64,000 nucleotides of DNA, from NCBI RefSeq assembly GCF_009764355.1, contig NZ_LNUA01000032.1, forward strand, positions 744,001-808,000. Reading direction: 5' to 3'. A program made the translations under genes and the position numbers. Below, piece after piece: positions 31,196-38,878 of this stretch (position 1 is the stretch's first letter; each line of letters starts with the position of its first letter). The notes beneath the pieces were generated by a model, which was not told the origin of the DNA, did no database searches, and was given only the letters and a program-made list of their open reading frames with translations. The stretch is from Companilactobacillus bobalius (lineage in GTDB: Bacteria; Bacillota; Bacilli; Lactobacillales; Lactobacillaceae).

Positions 31196-33070
31196 TTAAA
31201 AACTAAATTTACCTGAATTCAAATATTTCTTAATATCGTCATCAGAATATCTAGAGAGTGGATCGTCACGATCTCTCATGTCATTGAAGTAATACATTGC
31301 TTGATACATCGCATCAATTAAAGCATCAACCACATCAATCTTTAATGACTGTTTGGACTTTCCAATCTCCATACCTGCCCTATTCTCACCAACTTCAGCA
31401 TTCATTAACGCTTTCTTCATAATTTCATCGTCTTCATGAGAAATATTTCTGTGGAAGAAACTATCCTGAATATATTTAATTGTCTCAGAAAAAATGTAAG
31501 ATGTGTTTTTGATCGCCATAATTTTCATAACAGTCTTATTGTTAAGTGTTAGTGAGGAGTTAAGAGTTTTTAACACAATATACCCAAAGTAAAAAACGTT
31601 CATTTTGTTCTCTTATACAAATGACATAACCCATGTGTAGTCTTTATCTATAATAATCAGTCCACTCTCTTTGTTTAAAATCGTAAAATAGTCTAATTCA
31701 ACAATTTTGCGATACACTATACCATCTGACTTTTCCTTTGCTGAAATGGAACCCATTAACTTCCACGGAATGAATGAATGCTGCATGATGTGGTAACGTT
31801 CCATTCCGTTTTCTTTATAAGGAAATATAAATTAAAACGATGTTTTATCGGATGTAAGACTGGCATCAAAGCCGATATATACGTCTCTACCTTTAATATC
31901 AAAATCAGTAGTAGAAGTAGTAGCTTCCCAGTCGTCTAAATCAATATAGGAATTGGTTTTGTAATCTAACCATAGATTTAAATTTTTGTTAGCAAATCTA
32001 AACTCTTCACCCGACAAGCGCTTATCATCAAGTTCTTGCTTCAACCCTCACATCAAATTATTATGTTCGCTTGGCAATAATAGCAAAGGAATACTTATCG
32101 CCCAATTTTGAGGCTCATTCATTTCATCTTCACTATCTTGAGACCAAATCAAAACTAATTTACGGTCGCCCTCTTCATGTTCGTCACGTTCCATAATTTT
32201 AATGATGGAATCTTCTTCCTGCTTAAAAGGAACTGTAGAATCGGGATAAGCAGTAGAAATTTGAGTGAACTGCGAATTAGGAACTTTAACTTGACCAGAT
32301 GTAATTTTACTAGAAACAACAGAATGATTTGTCTCTCCAGCTTCATCATAAACGGCAAACAAAAAGGTGTAAGAATCAAATTTCCCTCTCTCTGCTGATA
32401 GCTGTAATAACCTATTATTAGTTTTGCGCTGGATCACTTTATTATATTGAACGTCTAAATCAGTTTGTTTCTTTAATTCATTAAATACAACATTCTTATC
32501 AATGATTTTATTCATCATCGTTGAAATATAACCATAGATCTTTCTTGCCTGATCAGTGATGTTTGAAGTAACCATGAGATCTTGATTATCCAGTCCCATA
32601 GTTTCAATTAAATATGAATAGCAAGCAATGATAGACATTAAATGACTCATCTCTTGTCCACGAGAAACAAAAATAATAACTGACCCGTAACGTTTATTTT
32701 GTGTTTTGATTTCTCGCCAGCCGAACATTAAGCAAAGTATAAAATTTTGCCAATCCATTAAAGGAACTGGCTCTCCTGTATCAACGTTGGGACAAATGTC
32801 CGCAAAGTTTAAAACTTGTTGACACTTTTCAACATCATAATAATAAGGATAGTTATAAGTTGAATCTTCAACGCATTGAAGGTCTCTCAACTGTCTATAC
32901 GCTGCAAGTTTCATATTGTACCCAGAAATAACTTCCAAATCTAGGACCTTAAAAGCATATTTTGTTCCTTCGTCTTTATACTTTTCTTTTATATCTCAGA
33001 TGTCTCTTGACCGGTATTTTCACAAAAGTTCATGTGACCGTAGTCTACGTTATTTTTTAGATAAGTCCAT
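31196..33070 (-). pseudogene. terL: terminase large subunit, several in-frame stops
   Basis: 625 codons in one frame, starting MDLSKK directly after the small subunit stop. The N-terminal patch (32990-33055) carries three stops; a shifted frame there reads DYGHMNFCENTGQETSEI. The ATPase part shows PLMDWQNFILCLMFGWR, IIFVSRGQEMSHLMSIIACY (Walker A usually RGxGKT; here G to E and K to M) and FAVYDEAGE (Walker B). The nuclease part has DVYIGFDASLTSDKTSF and KIDVVDALIDAMYQAMYYF. Stops: 32045, 31833, 31613. It packages DNA in the family. Confidence 0.8.
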
Positions 33071-33562
33071 CTACTGGCCCCCAAACTTCTTCAATTCTTT
33101 TTGAATGTCAATGCTGTTAGAATCATTTCCATTAACTCCTATACGTTGAGAGTAAGAGTTAAAATCAATTCCCAAAGTCATACCTAAACTTCTTAAAGCC
33201 TTCGAACAATTGTCAACAATACCAACGGCTGGGTTCTTTTTGAGATTTCCATTCTCATCCATGTAAACTTGACCATGCTCTGAAATACTATTGACTGCAT
33301 CTAAGTATATAGCATTGTGTGTACAGAATAATTCGAGATGATTTTGATCTAAAACACTCACCAATCCGACTGATTCAAATTTGAAAAATAATCTCTTCCA
33401 CAATTTCTTAGTTTCTGGCAATAAGTATTTTGGCTCTCTTTTAGGAAGCTTTTTAAGCCCTTTTCTAGCTTGTTTAACGGCTGTGTGGCGTGTTTTGTTT
33501 TCTGTGTGTTGAGTGTCTAAAACAGATAAATTAGGCTTTCTACCTGCTTTTCTTGTGTACAA
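33071..33562 (-). CDS. terS: terminase small subunit, P27 family
   Basis: 163 residues, intact. Basic N-terminus (MYTRKAGRKP) and P27-type body: LPETKKLWKRLFFKFESVG, NGNLKKNPAVGIVDNCSKAL, LGMTLGIDFNSYSQRIG. It recognises packaging sites in HK97-like cos phages. The next gene starts at its stop. Confidence 0.8.
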   Translation of the reverse strand: MYTRKAGRKPNLSVLDTQHTENKTRHTAVKQARKGLKKLPKREPKYLLPETKKLWKRLFFKFESVGLVSVLDQNHLELFCTHNAIYLDAVNSISEHGQVYMDENGNLKKNPAVGIVDNCSKALRSLGMTLGIDFNSYSQRIGVNGNDSNSIDIQKELKKFGGQ

Positions 33563-33619
33563 TTTCTCACCCCCTGCGTTAAATTTTTAATTTTCGGACT
33601 TTTTTTAAAGCTCATGCCC

Positions 33620-33660
33620 ACTATGCGAGCTGTCTCCCTAGAGACAGTAGGCGGGGGTCT
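33620..33660. other. candidate cos region
   Basis: Between the HNH nuclease and terS, where cos lies in HK97-like phages. A 7-bp hairpin CTGTCTC/GAGACAG (33630-33647) with loop CCTA is followed by the GC-rich GTAGGCGGGGGTCT, out of keeping with the AT-rich surroundings. Cut positions cannot be read from sequence alone. Confidence 0.35.
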
Positions 33661-33694
33661 ATTTTAAAGAGTTCGGCAATTCTGATATGTCTTA

Positions 33695-34171
33695 TTATAA
33701 AATCTCTTTTTGTATTTTTTGATTATTTTTTTTGTATCCTGTGTGATAGAACTTATGTTCCCAATCTGTCTTACGGCTATGACATCCACGACAGATTACT
33801 GCAAGGTTGGAAGTGTCACGAATAAGTTCAGGTGCAATTTGTCCTGGTAAGATATGGTAAACTGTTGTGGCTGGTCTCAATACTACAAAAAGATAACAGT
33901 ATTGGCAAACGTAGTTGTCACGCTCAAGTACAGACAATCGGATGTGCTTCCATTCTCTTGAATGATAGAAGCCGTCACGTTTTTTGCTTTCATCATGAAC
34001 AGCACGAACTGTAGCTTTATACTCTCTCTTATGTCTCTTAGTGTGTGCGCGTTGTTTCGCTATGCGATATTCATATGCTGATAGGTCTGCTGTGTGTTCA
34101 TTACAGAATGGACTGTTACCACTCACTAAGTTATGACAGCCACTATGCTTACATCTTCTAACGAAGGACAT
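33695..34171 (-). CDS. phage HNH endonuclease next to terminase
   Basis: 158 residues from MSFVRRCKHSGCHNL. A zinc knuckle CxxxxC...C..H stands at the N-terminus. The HNH part is YVCQYC, PATTVYHILPGQIAPELIRD, NLAVICRGCHSRKT. The usual VDHI reads VYHI, a possible substitution at a conserved aspartate. Such HNH proteins support terminase cutting at cos in HK97-like phages. Confidence 0.75.
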   Translation of the reverse strand: MSFVRRCKHSGCHNLVSGNSPFCNEHTADLSAYEYRIAKQRAHTKRHKREYKATVRAVHDESKKRDGFYHSREWKHIRLSVLERDNYVCQYCYLFVVLRPATTVYHILPGQIAPELIRDTSNLAVICRGCHSRKTDWEHKFYHTGYKKNNQKIQKEIL

Positions 34172-34535
34172 TATGAATACTGTTTTCTCTGGTAATAGAA
34201 CGATCATGTTTTATCTTCTCAAGCACCTCAAAGTCTCCCTTAGTAAGATACGCATTAAAATTGTTGGGAACATAATGAAGTATTCCTTGTGGTTTAACCT
34301 TTGGTGTAGTCACATATTCTTTACTGTTATATTTATCCCAGCCTTGATGTAACATGCTTTGGTAGTTAATATCATCATCGGACCAGTAATAAAGTCTCAG
34401 TATAATTGTAAGAGGAGGGATAGTGATAGCACCCTGAGTCGCGTTAAGATAATCAAAGTTATATATTCCCTCAATACGTTTACCTAAGTCGTCATATATA
34501 ATTGGTGCTTCATTAGGATGTATGATTACTTTCAT
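34158..34535 (-). CDS. phage protein of unknown function
   Basis: 125 residues. No known domain. It overlaps the HNH gene by 14 bases (ATG inside the end) and follows a small gene with a good RBS (GGGAGG). Its sequence is mixed polar with PNEAPIIYDDLGKRIEGIYN at the start. Confidence 0.5.
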   Translation of the reverse strand: MKVIIHPNEAPIIYDDLGKRIEGIYNFDYLNATQGAITIPPLTIILRLYYWSDDDINYQSMLHQGWDKYNSKEYVTTPKVKPQGILHYVPNNFNAYLTKGDFEVLEKIKHDRSITRENSIHNVLR

Positions 34536-34549
34536 ATTTATGCCTCCCG

Positions 34550-34759
34550 TTACAACTTAAACTTATAACCTAAATAATCTGAAATTTTATTTAGACTCTT
34601 TTCTTTAACTGAATAAGTATTTCCATCAATATTCACGTAATAAAGTTTCCTATACTTTTTATATCCTTTAGTAATTGACGAAATAAGATTAGGGTTAATG
34701 TAAGCATCGTCTGAAACCAATGAACCTTTTTCAAAATAATAATATTTAATCTTTAACAT
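34550..34759 (-). CDS. small phage protein of unknown function
   Basis: 69 residues, tyrosine- and lysine-rich (KIKYYYFEKGS, KGYKKYRKLYYV). GGAGG precedes the start at 34759. It is the first gene after the tRNA-like stretch. No domain recognised. Confidence 0.5.
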   Translation of the reverse strand: MLKIKYYYFEKGSLVSDDAYINPNLISSITKGYKKYRKLYYVNIDGNTYSVKEKSLNKISDYLGYKFKL

Positions 34760-34849
34760 ATTGTTTCCTCCAAAATAAAAAGCCGATAGGAATTAACCTA
34801 CCAGCTAGTGGCGTGCAAGCACACGATCAGTTTTAATATAGTGTGAGTG

Positions 34850-34915
34850 GGAGTGGGAATCGAACCCACAAGCGCATTAACTAGTATACGTTTCACCATG
34901 TCACACCTTAGAGTC
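34850..34915 (-). tRNA. tRNA-like remnant, identity unclear
   Basis: A perfect T arm (GTGGG TTCGATT CCCAC on the minus strand) and an anticodon-type stem CGTAT/ATGCG are present, and GTGTGA can pair with TCACAC at the ends. The acceptor lies several bases too far from the T arm and the anticodon loop has eight bases, so this is not a normal tRNA as written. Confidence 0.35.
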
Positions 34916-34985
34916 AGGCATGGAATCGAACCACACACCCCCGTTTTCACAGTTATCCCCTTTGCCACACTGTCTACCGTTGTTT
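34912..34985 (-). tRNA. second tRNA-like remnant
   Basis: A T arm TGTGG TTCGATT CCATG with a plausible acceptor tail CCTGACT. The D and anticodon arms do not pair properly. It directly follows the first remnant. Confidence 0.3.
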
Positions 34986-35055
34986 TTTCAAAAAATAAAA
35001 AAAAGAATAAAAAGCTCTTTCTTTTATTTTATAAGATCGCTTTCCGACAATCAAA

Positions 35056-35125
35056 GCTTCGAGTAGGGTTTGAACCTACAGTCTTTTGGTTACAACCAAA
35101 CGCTCTACCGTTGAGCTACCGAAAC
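35056..35125 (-). tRNA. tRNA, near complete (possibly Thr), anticodon arm one base short
   Basis: Acceptor GTTTCGG/TCGAAGC (two G-U), D arm GCTC..GAGC and T arm GTAGG TTCAAAC CCTAC all form. The anticodon stem TTTGG/CCAAA closes a loop of only six bases, TTGTAA; with one base restored the anticodon would be TGT (threonine). Read without correction it could be taken as GTA. It belongs to a small phage tRNA cluster. Confidence 0.5.
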
Positions 35126-35200
35126 ATAAGACTGGGATTAACCAGCCAAATTATACCCGAAAGGAGGATTTTAATATGGAAGCTGCCATTTCCATAATGT

Positions 35201-35597
35201 AAGAAATAGGTCTCGAACCTAACATCAATTTGAGCAACGATATAATTTGTTGGTATCGTTTTGTATTGTTTGGTCTCTACTGATTCGCCCATGCGTTCTC
35301 ACAGAATGCAGAGGGTTTCCACACCACTCTGTAATATTTTTAATGTAGCTGTTGGTTTTTTTTAAGAGTTAATAAACCTATATAGGAATCTGTGTTTATC
35401 TCAATTTCTTTGAGAATTTCTAATTGTATATCTCTATTGGTCCTACCACATATTTTTTAAAAAAACCCACTTTTTTTTTTTCGTTTTTCTTGTTTTTTTT
35501 TATAAAATATTTATAGCGGAGGAACCAACCTCTATATGTCTTTTTATATCATATTGATGGGTATCCTAATAACCTCCCAGACAATCTTTTTTTTGTT
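35201..35597. other. non-coding stretch with homopolymers
   Basis: No gene seen. A further T-arm-like piece (TTAGG TTCGAGA CCTAT) lies at 35207-35223 on the minus strand. Runs of T (35469-35500 and 35588-35594) dominate. It may hold the late promoter region, but I cannot point to one. Confidence 0.3.
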
Positions 35598-36065
35598 TTA
35601 CTCATTCATAATCGCTATTTCTTTTGCAGAATCTTTAACAATCTGGAACTTATGCAGTCCACCGTCATTTTCCAATGATACTTTTTTTTGTGACTAAAAA
35701 AAATAAACTTTATTATTTAATATTAGATTTAGAACTTGTGTATGTATTTTTTCTTTTATAAGCTCCATTGCCGCCATCATTTCTTGCGATGATTGAAATT
35801 TTTTATAATCACTCATTGCCTTGTCGTAAAAAATTTGCTCTTTTTAGAAATATATATTTATTTTATATTTCTTTTTAATGCTTCTGAGTGCCTTGTTCCA
35901 AAAAATTTCCATCCGATTTCGATTGTATTCATCGTAAAGATCATTCTCATATTCCTTACATGGTTCTAAACATTTTCTATGCACCAAAAACCTGTTAGAC
36001 TCTGTCTCTTCAGATAAAGTGTTTTTGACCTTTTTTATACTATCCCAACAATATCTTGCGCTCAT
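35598..36065 (-). pseudogene. phage protein of unknown function, two in-frame stops
   Basis: 156 codons in one frame: MSARYCWDSIKKVKNTLSEE, then a stop at 35844, KEQIFYDKAMSDYKKFQSSQ, a TAG at about 35694 and the end LHKFQIVKDSAKEIAIMNE. The clean reading through both stops shows it was one gene. No domain recognised. Confidence 0.45.
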
Positions 36066-36204
36066 TTTATATACCCACTTTTGGATTACATATCTTTGCT
36101 ATAATACTATTCTATTTTTTTTTTGATGGTAAATAGTGCCATATTCGTGCCAATTATGGTTCATAAATATCTAACTCACTAGCTAGTCTTCTTAAAAAAG
36201 CTCC

Positions 36205-36603
36205 TTACATTCTTTTAATAGTGCGAATTGAACAATTTACCACATGATTTAATGATAATCCTTCAGTAGTATATTTTGGATATCTTCTAAAATACAGCTC
36301 TTTAATAATTATTTGTGTATCAGTATCAGATTCAAAAAAACATTTTTCAATTGCTGATTTTTCACGTTCAAGACTTTTGAGACGGCTATCAGCGTAAAGC
36401 GTAATCATCATTTGTTCTTGTGTTTGAGAAATTTTAGAAGATTTCCCGCCCTATATTTTCTCCTCTATCACACGATGTGGAATCATAAACCTGTTTTTGC
36501 GTTTCATAATAAAAGTTTCTAAGTCTGGATAATCTCTTAAGACTGCCTCTACTCTAATGCGAATATCAGGTCTAATCTTTATGTCTGATCTAATAGTGTT
36601 CAC
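36205..36603 (-). pseudogene. late transcription regulator, RinA/ArpU type, one in-frame stop
   Basis: 133 codons from a GTG at 36603. RVEAVLRDYPDLETFIMKRK and GGKSSKISQTQEQMMITLYA flank a TAG near 36452, in one frame. The C-terminal part SDTDTQIIIKELYFRRYP and a helix-turn-helix-like end follow. Family members switch on packaging and structural genes, and this one lies right upstream of the late operon. Confidence 0.6.
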
Positions 36604-36669
36604 TCTCCCCTTCACATATTTAAAATCTTATATCACAATTAGAAGTATCTATTCTCAAAATTTAAATCA

Positions 36670-36924
36670 TCACTTGACCTCCACATAAGTCTTCTTAAAA
36701 ATGTCATCCTGAATTATCCAATGCTCTCCATCTATTCCGGTAGCAATCCAATTACCTATATAGAGGAACTCTCCATCTTCTAAGGTTTAAAAAGTGATGT
36801 CGAAATTTACTCCTCAAATGAGATATTTTTCGCCTGTTTTAATGTCATATCTATTAACCATTTCATTAGAACCGTCAAATTGTTCGGCCTTGATGGTTGC
36901 TACTTTTCTGTATGTTTTAATCAT
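36670..36924 (-). pseudogene. small phage protein, two in-frame stops
   Basis: 85 codons: MIKTYRKVATIKAEQFDGSN, TGA and TAA near 36786-36815, then GNWIATGIDGEHWIIQDDIF and KKTYVEVK. The pattern W.A.G..GE.W.I..D.F..TY is common in small phage proteins of unknown function. The start overlaps the upstream stop. Confidence 0.5.
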
Positions 36925-37045
36925 CCAAATCCTCCGCTAAATCATAAATTAGTTTTAACAACTCTTTATATATCTCTCCAACATTGCTATAACCCAGTAT
37001 TTCTACCGCCAGTTGTAAGGCCCATCCTGAAATACTATCATCCAT
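36917..37045 (-). CDS. small phage protein
   Basis: 42 residues, MDDSISGWALQLAVEILGYS to DLAEDLDD. Acidic and helical. Translationally coupled to both neighbours (ATGATTAA overlap downstream). Not recognised. Confidence 0.45.
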   Translation of the reverse strand: MDDSISGWALQLAVEILGYSNVGEIYKELLKLIYDLAEDLDD

Positions 37046-37047
37046 TT

Positions 37048-37245
37048 TTAATCTTCCTCCGCAATCATAAGAATATATTTAGCTAGTCTAACGGCTTCAT
37101 TTTTAGTTATCTTCACTGGCTCATTAGTAACGGCAAAGCCGTGAACTAAAGAGAACTCTAGCCGTTCCTTACTAGAAATATGTAGTCTCACAAGATTGCC
37201 AACTTTCATATTTCCAAATCCACGATCAATCCAATCCTTCATCAT
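37048..37245 (-). CDS. small phage protein
   Basis: 65 residues. The ATG at 37245 is preferred because GAGGTTGA precedes it. HISSKERLEFSLVHGFAVTN and ITKNEAVRLAKYILMIAEED are visible. It overlaps the end of the upstream gene. Function unknown. Confidence 0.5.
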   Translation of the reverse strand: MMKDWIDRGFGNMKVGNLVRLHISSKERLEFSLVHGFAVTNEPVKITKNEAVRLAKYILMIAEED

Positions 37246-37495
37246 CTTCAACCTCATTCGCATCAGTATGTACTATCAATCCCGACTGATTAATTGAAAT
37301 TTCAGTACAACTTCCATCAATAAAAATCACTTGATAAGCAAGCAGTTCTAGACTGAACTTAATTTTTTCTATTTTTTTGTCAATATCATCTAATAAAAAT
37401 GTGCTGTTCTCAATTGCATATGTTGGAGTATTGCCCACCTCATAGCCTCTATATCTATAAGGATTCTCAATTTCTAAGCCCGTTATTTTTTTCAT
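37226..37495 (-). CDS. phage protein of unknown function
   Basis: 89 residues: MKKITGLEIENPYRYRGYEV, a helical middle and a very acidic end (NEVEDDEGLD). Start coupled to the upstream gene by ATGA. Small proteins like this are usual in the middle operon of lactic phages. Confidence 0.5.
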   Translation of the reverse strand: MKKITGLEIENPYRYRGYEVGNTPTYAIENSTFLLDDIDKKIEKIKFSLELLAYQVIFIDGSCTEISINQSGLIVHTDANEVEDDEGLD

Positions 37496-37671
37496 TTTTC
37501 TACCTCATAAATTACGACATACGCAAGCATTGGTGTACCATCCATTCCAACAAAAACTTTAGGAATGATATCGGCAACGCTATTTTGCTTACAAAAATCA
37601 TTAACTTTATTCAAAACATTAGTCTCAGCCCAAATTGCTTGATCAGGAATAAATTCTTTTACTAATTTCAT
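37492..37671 (-). CDS. small phage protein
   Basis: 59 residues, MKLVKEFIPDQAIWAETNVL to VVIYEVEK. It is linked by ATGA overlaps with genes on both sides. The end YEVEK also occurs at the end of the 23-residue frame just upstream. Not recognised. Confidence 0.5.
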   Translation of the reverse strand: MKLVKEFIPDQAIWAETNVLNKVNDFCKQNSVADIIPKVFVGMDGTPMLAYVVIYEVEK

Positions 37672-37739
37672 TTTTCCACCTCATAGCCGTATCGAATGGT
37701 GTAAATACACTTTAAATACTTGTCAATGTCTTTATTCAT
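37668..37739 (-). CDS. very short phage reading frame
   Basis: 23 residues, MNKDIDKYLKCIYTIRYGYE then VEK. It is kept because its stop overlaps the next start (ATGA) and it ends in the same YEVEK as its neighbour. It could be a leader peptide. Confidence 0.3.
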   Translation of the reverse strand: MNKDIDKYLKCIYTIRYGYEVEK

Positions 37740-37761
37740 TGTTATTCCTCTCTCTCATTCC

Positions 37762-38232
37762 TTATTTAACTTTTACTAATTTGTAAACATGTTCATGCTT
37801 GTATTTTTTATAGCTGCTTAATGTACATCCACGAATTGTACTGGGACTTTTGCCTAGCTTCATAGCTATTTGATTAATCGTGCCTTCGGCAATTAGTTTG
37901 TCATCACAAAAATATTTATAATTATGAAGGTGTTTTCGATTGATATACCACTTGCTATCATCCAGGAAGCCATCTACACATAATGCTCCAAAATAATCTT
38001 TGTTATAACCAGCCTTTTCAGCAATTTTATATTTAGGAAGGTTGGTATTATCAAGTAGTCGTTGTGCCTTACGTAGTCGGTCACTTTTATATACCTTCTT
38101 GGGATGCTCAATCGGATCAGAGAAACGTCTTTGTAATGCTTTCAAGCGAGGATCATTGGAAGCTTCTTTGCAGTTAACTGTCCCATAATCAGCTTCAATA
38201 GCTTGAACCATCTTTATTACCGAATTAGTCAT
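37762..38232 (-). CDS. phage protein with helix-turn-helix features
   Basis: 156 residues, basic. Two HTH-like stretches: LPKYKIAEKAGYNKDYFGAL and GTINQIAMKLGKSPSTIRGC; the latter resembles the NUMOD-type DNA-binding segments of homing endonucleases. No nuclease motif is seen. It may regulate transcription or be a remnant of a homing enzyme. Confidence 0.5.
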   Translation of the reverse strand: MTNSVIKMVQAIEADYGTVNCKEASNDPRLKALQRRFSDPIEHPKKVYKSDRLRKAQRLLDNTNLPKYKIAEKAGYNKDYFGALCVDGFLDDSKWYINRKHLHNYKYFCDDKLIAEGTINQIAMKLGKSPSTIRGCTLSSYKKYKHEHVYKLVKVK

Positions 38233-38253
38233 TTTCTATTTCCTCCACAATCA

Positions 38254-38601
38254 TTATGATTCGAATCCATACCCGACCAGCTCCTCATCTATTATTTTCA
38301 ATGCATCTTCTGAACTTCGTGCTATACCGTGAATAATCCCATGATTAGCTAACATGTAATGAAACTGTTTCTGATCTTCACGTGCACGGCCACTCGGTCG
38401 CTTTACTTCTATAAAGAATATTTTTCCATTGCTATCTTTAAATCCAGTTAAGTCTGGGAAACCGCTGGGTGGTCCAGCACGGAAATATCCGCCCCTTTTC
38501 ATCTCCACGGTACCTGTATTAGTTCTAAAGATATGACAGTGATGTTTACTTACATCAATCATAATTTGTGACTGAATTTCGTGTTCTTCTGCTTTATTTA
38601 T
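38254..38601 (-). CDS. VRR-NUC domain nuclease, possible ATA start
   Basis: The nuclease core is clear: GFPDLTGF, FFIEVKRPSGRAREDQKQF, with the D and ExK residues of the PD-(D/E)xK fold. The first ATG (38562) would leave out NKAEEHEIQSQI, which belongs to this family, and has no RBS. GAGGTG lies five bases before an ATA at 38599-38601 that would give the full start. ATA is either a rare start or an error for ATG. These nucleases act near the phage replication module. Confidence 0.8.
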   Translation of the reverse strand: MNKAEEHEIQSQIMIDVSKHHCHIFRTNTGTVEMKRGGYFRAGPPSGFPDLTGFKDSNGKIFFIEVKRPSGRAREDQKQFHYMLANHGIIHGIARSSEDALKIIDEELVGYGFES

Positions 38602-38878
38602 AAAATCACCTCAAATGTGACGTGTTTAGTGACGGGTAGTCAAACGTCCACGAGCCTTACGGCTGTAAGGTTTCAGACCATATTTTTTTATATGTGACGG
38701 GTGACTCAAAAACTTTTTATTCTATGCTTATATATACGTGTTTCTTATATATATATATATATTATTTTCTTTATTACTTTTAAAGAAGTAACCCGTCACA
38801 GTATATATATAGCTGTGAAACACTTACAGTACCAACCGATAGCCTGTGAAACATACACATCACAATCCCGTCACATAT
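38602..38878. other. likely phage replication origin region
   Basis: No gene. GTGACGGG stands at 38629-38636 and 38694-38701, and its complement at 38792-38799 and 38867-38874, placed about a central run of TATATA repeats (38720-38762). A hairpin CCTTAC-GGCT-GTAAGG lies at 38655-38670. Repeats, an AT-rich core and the neighbouring primase/helicase all fit an origin. Confidence 0.55.

Noticed and set aside
11047..36603. Alternative genetic code in the prophage late genes
   Set aside because: All three stop codons occur inside genes, the same pattern hits host genes at 1-9 kb, and missense changes at conserved sites accompany the stops.
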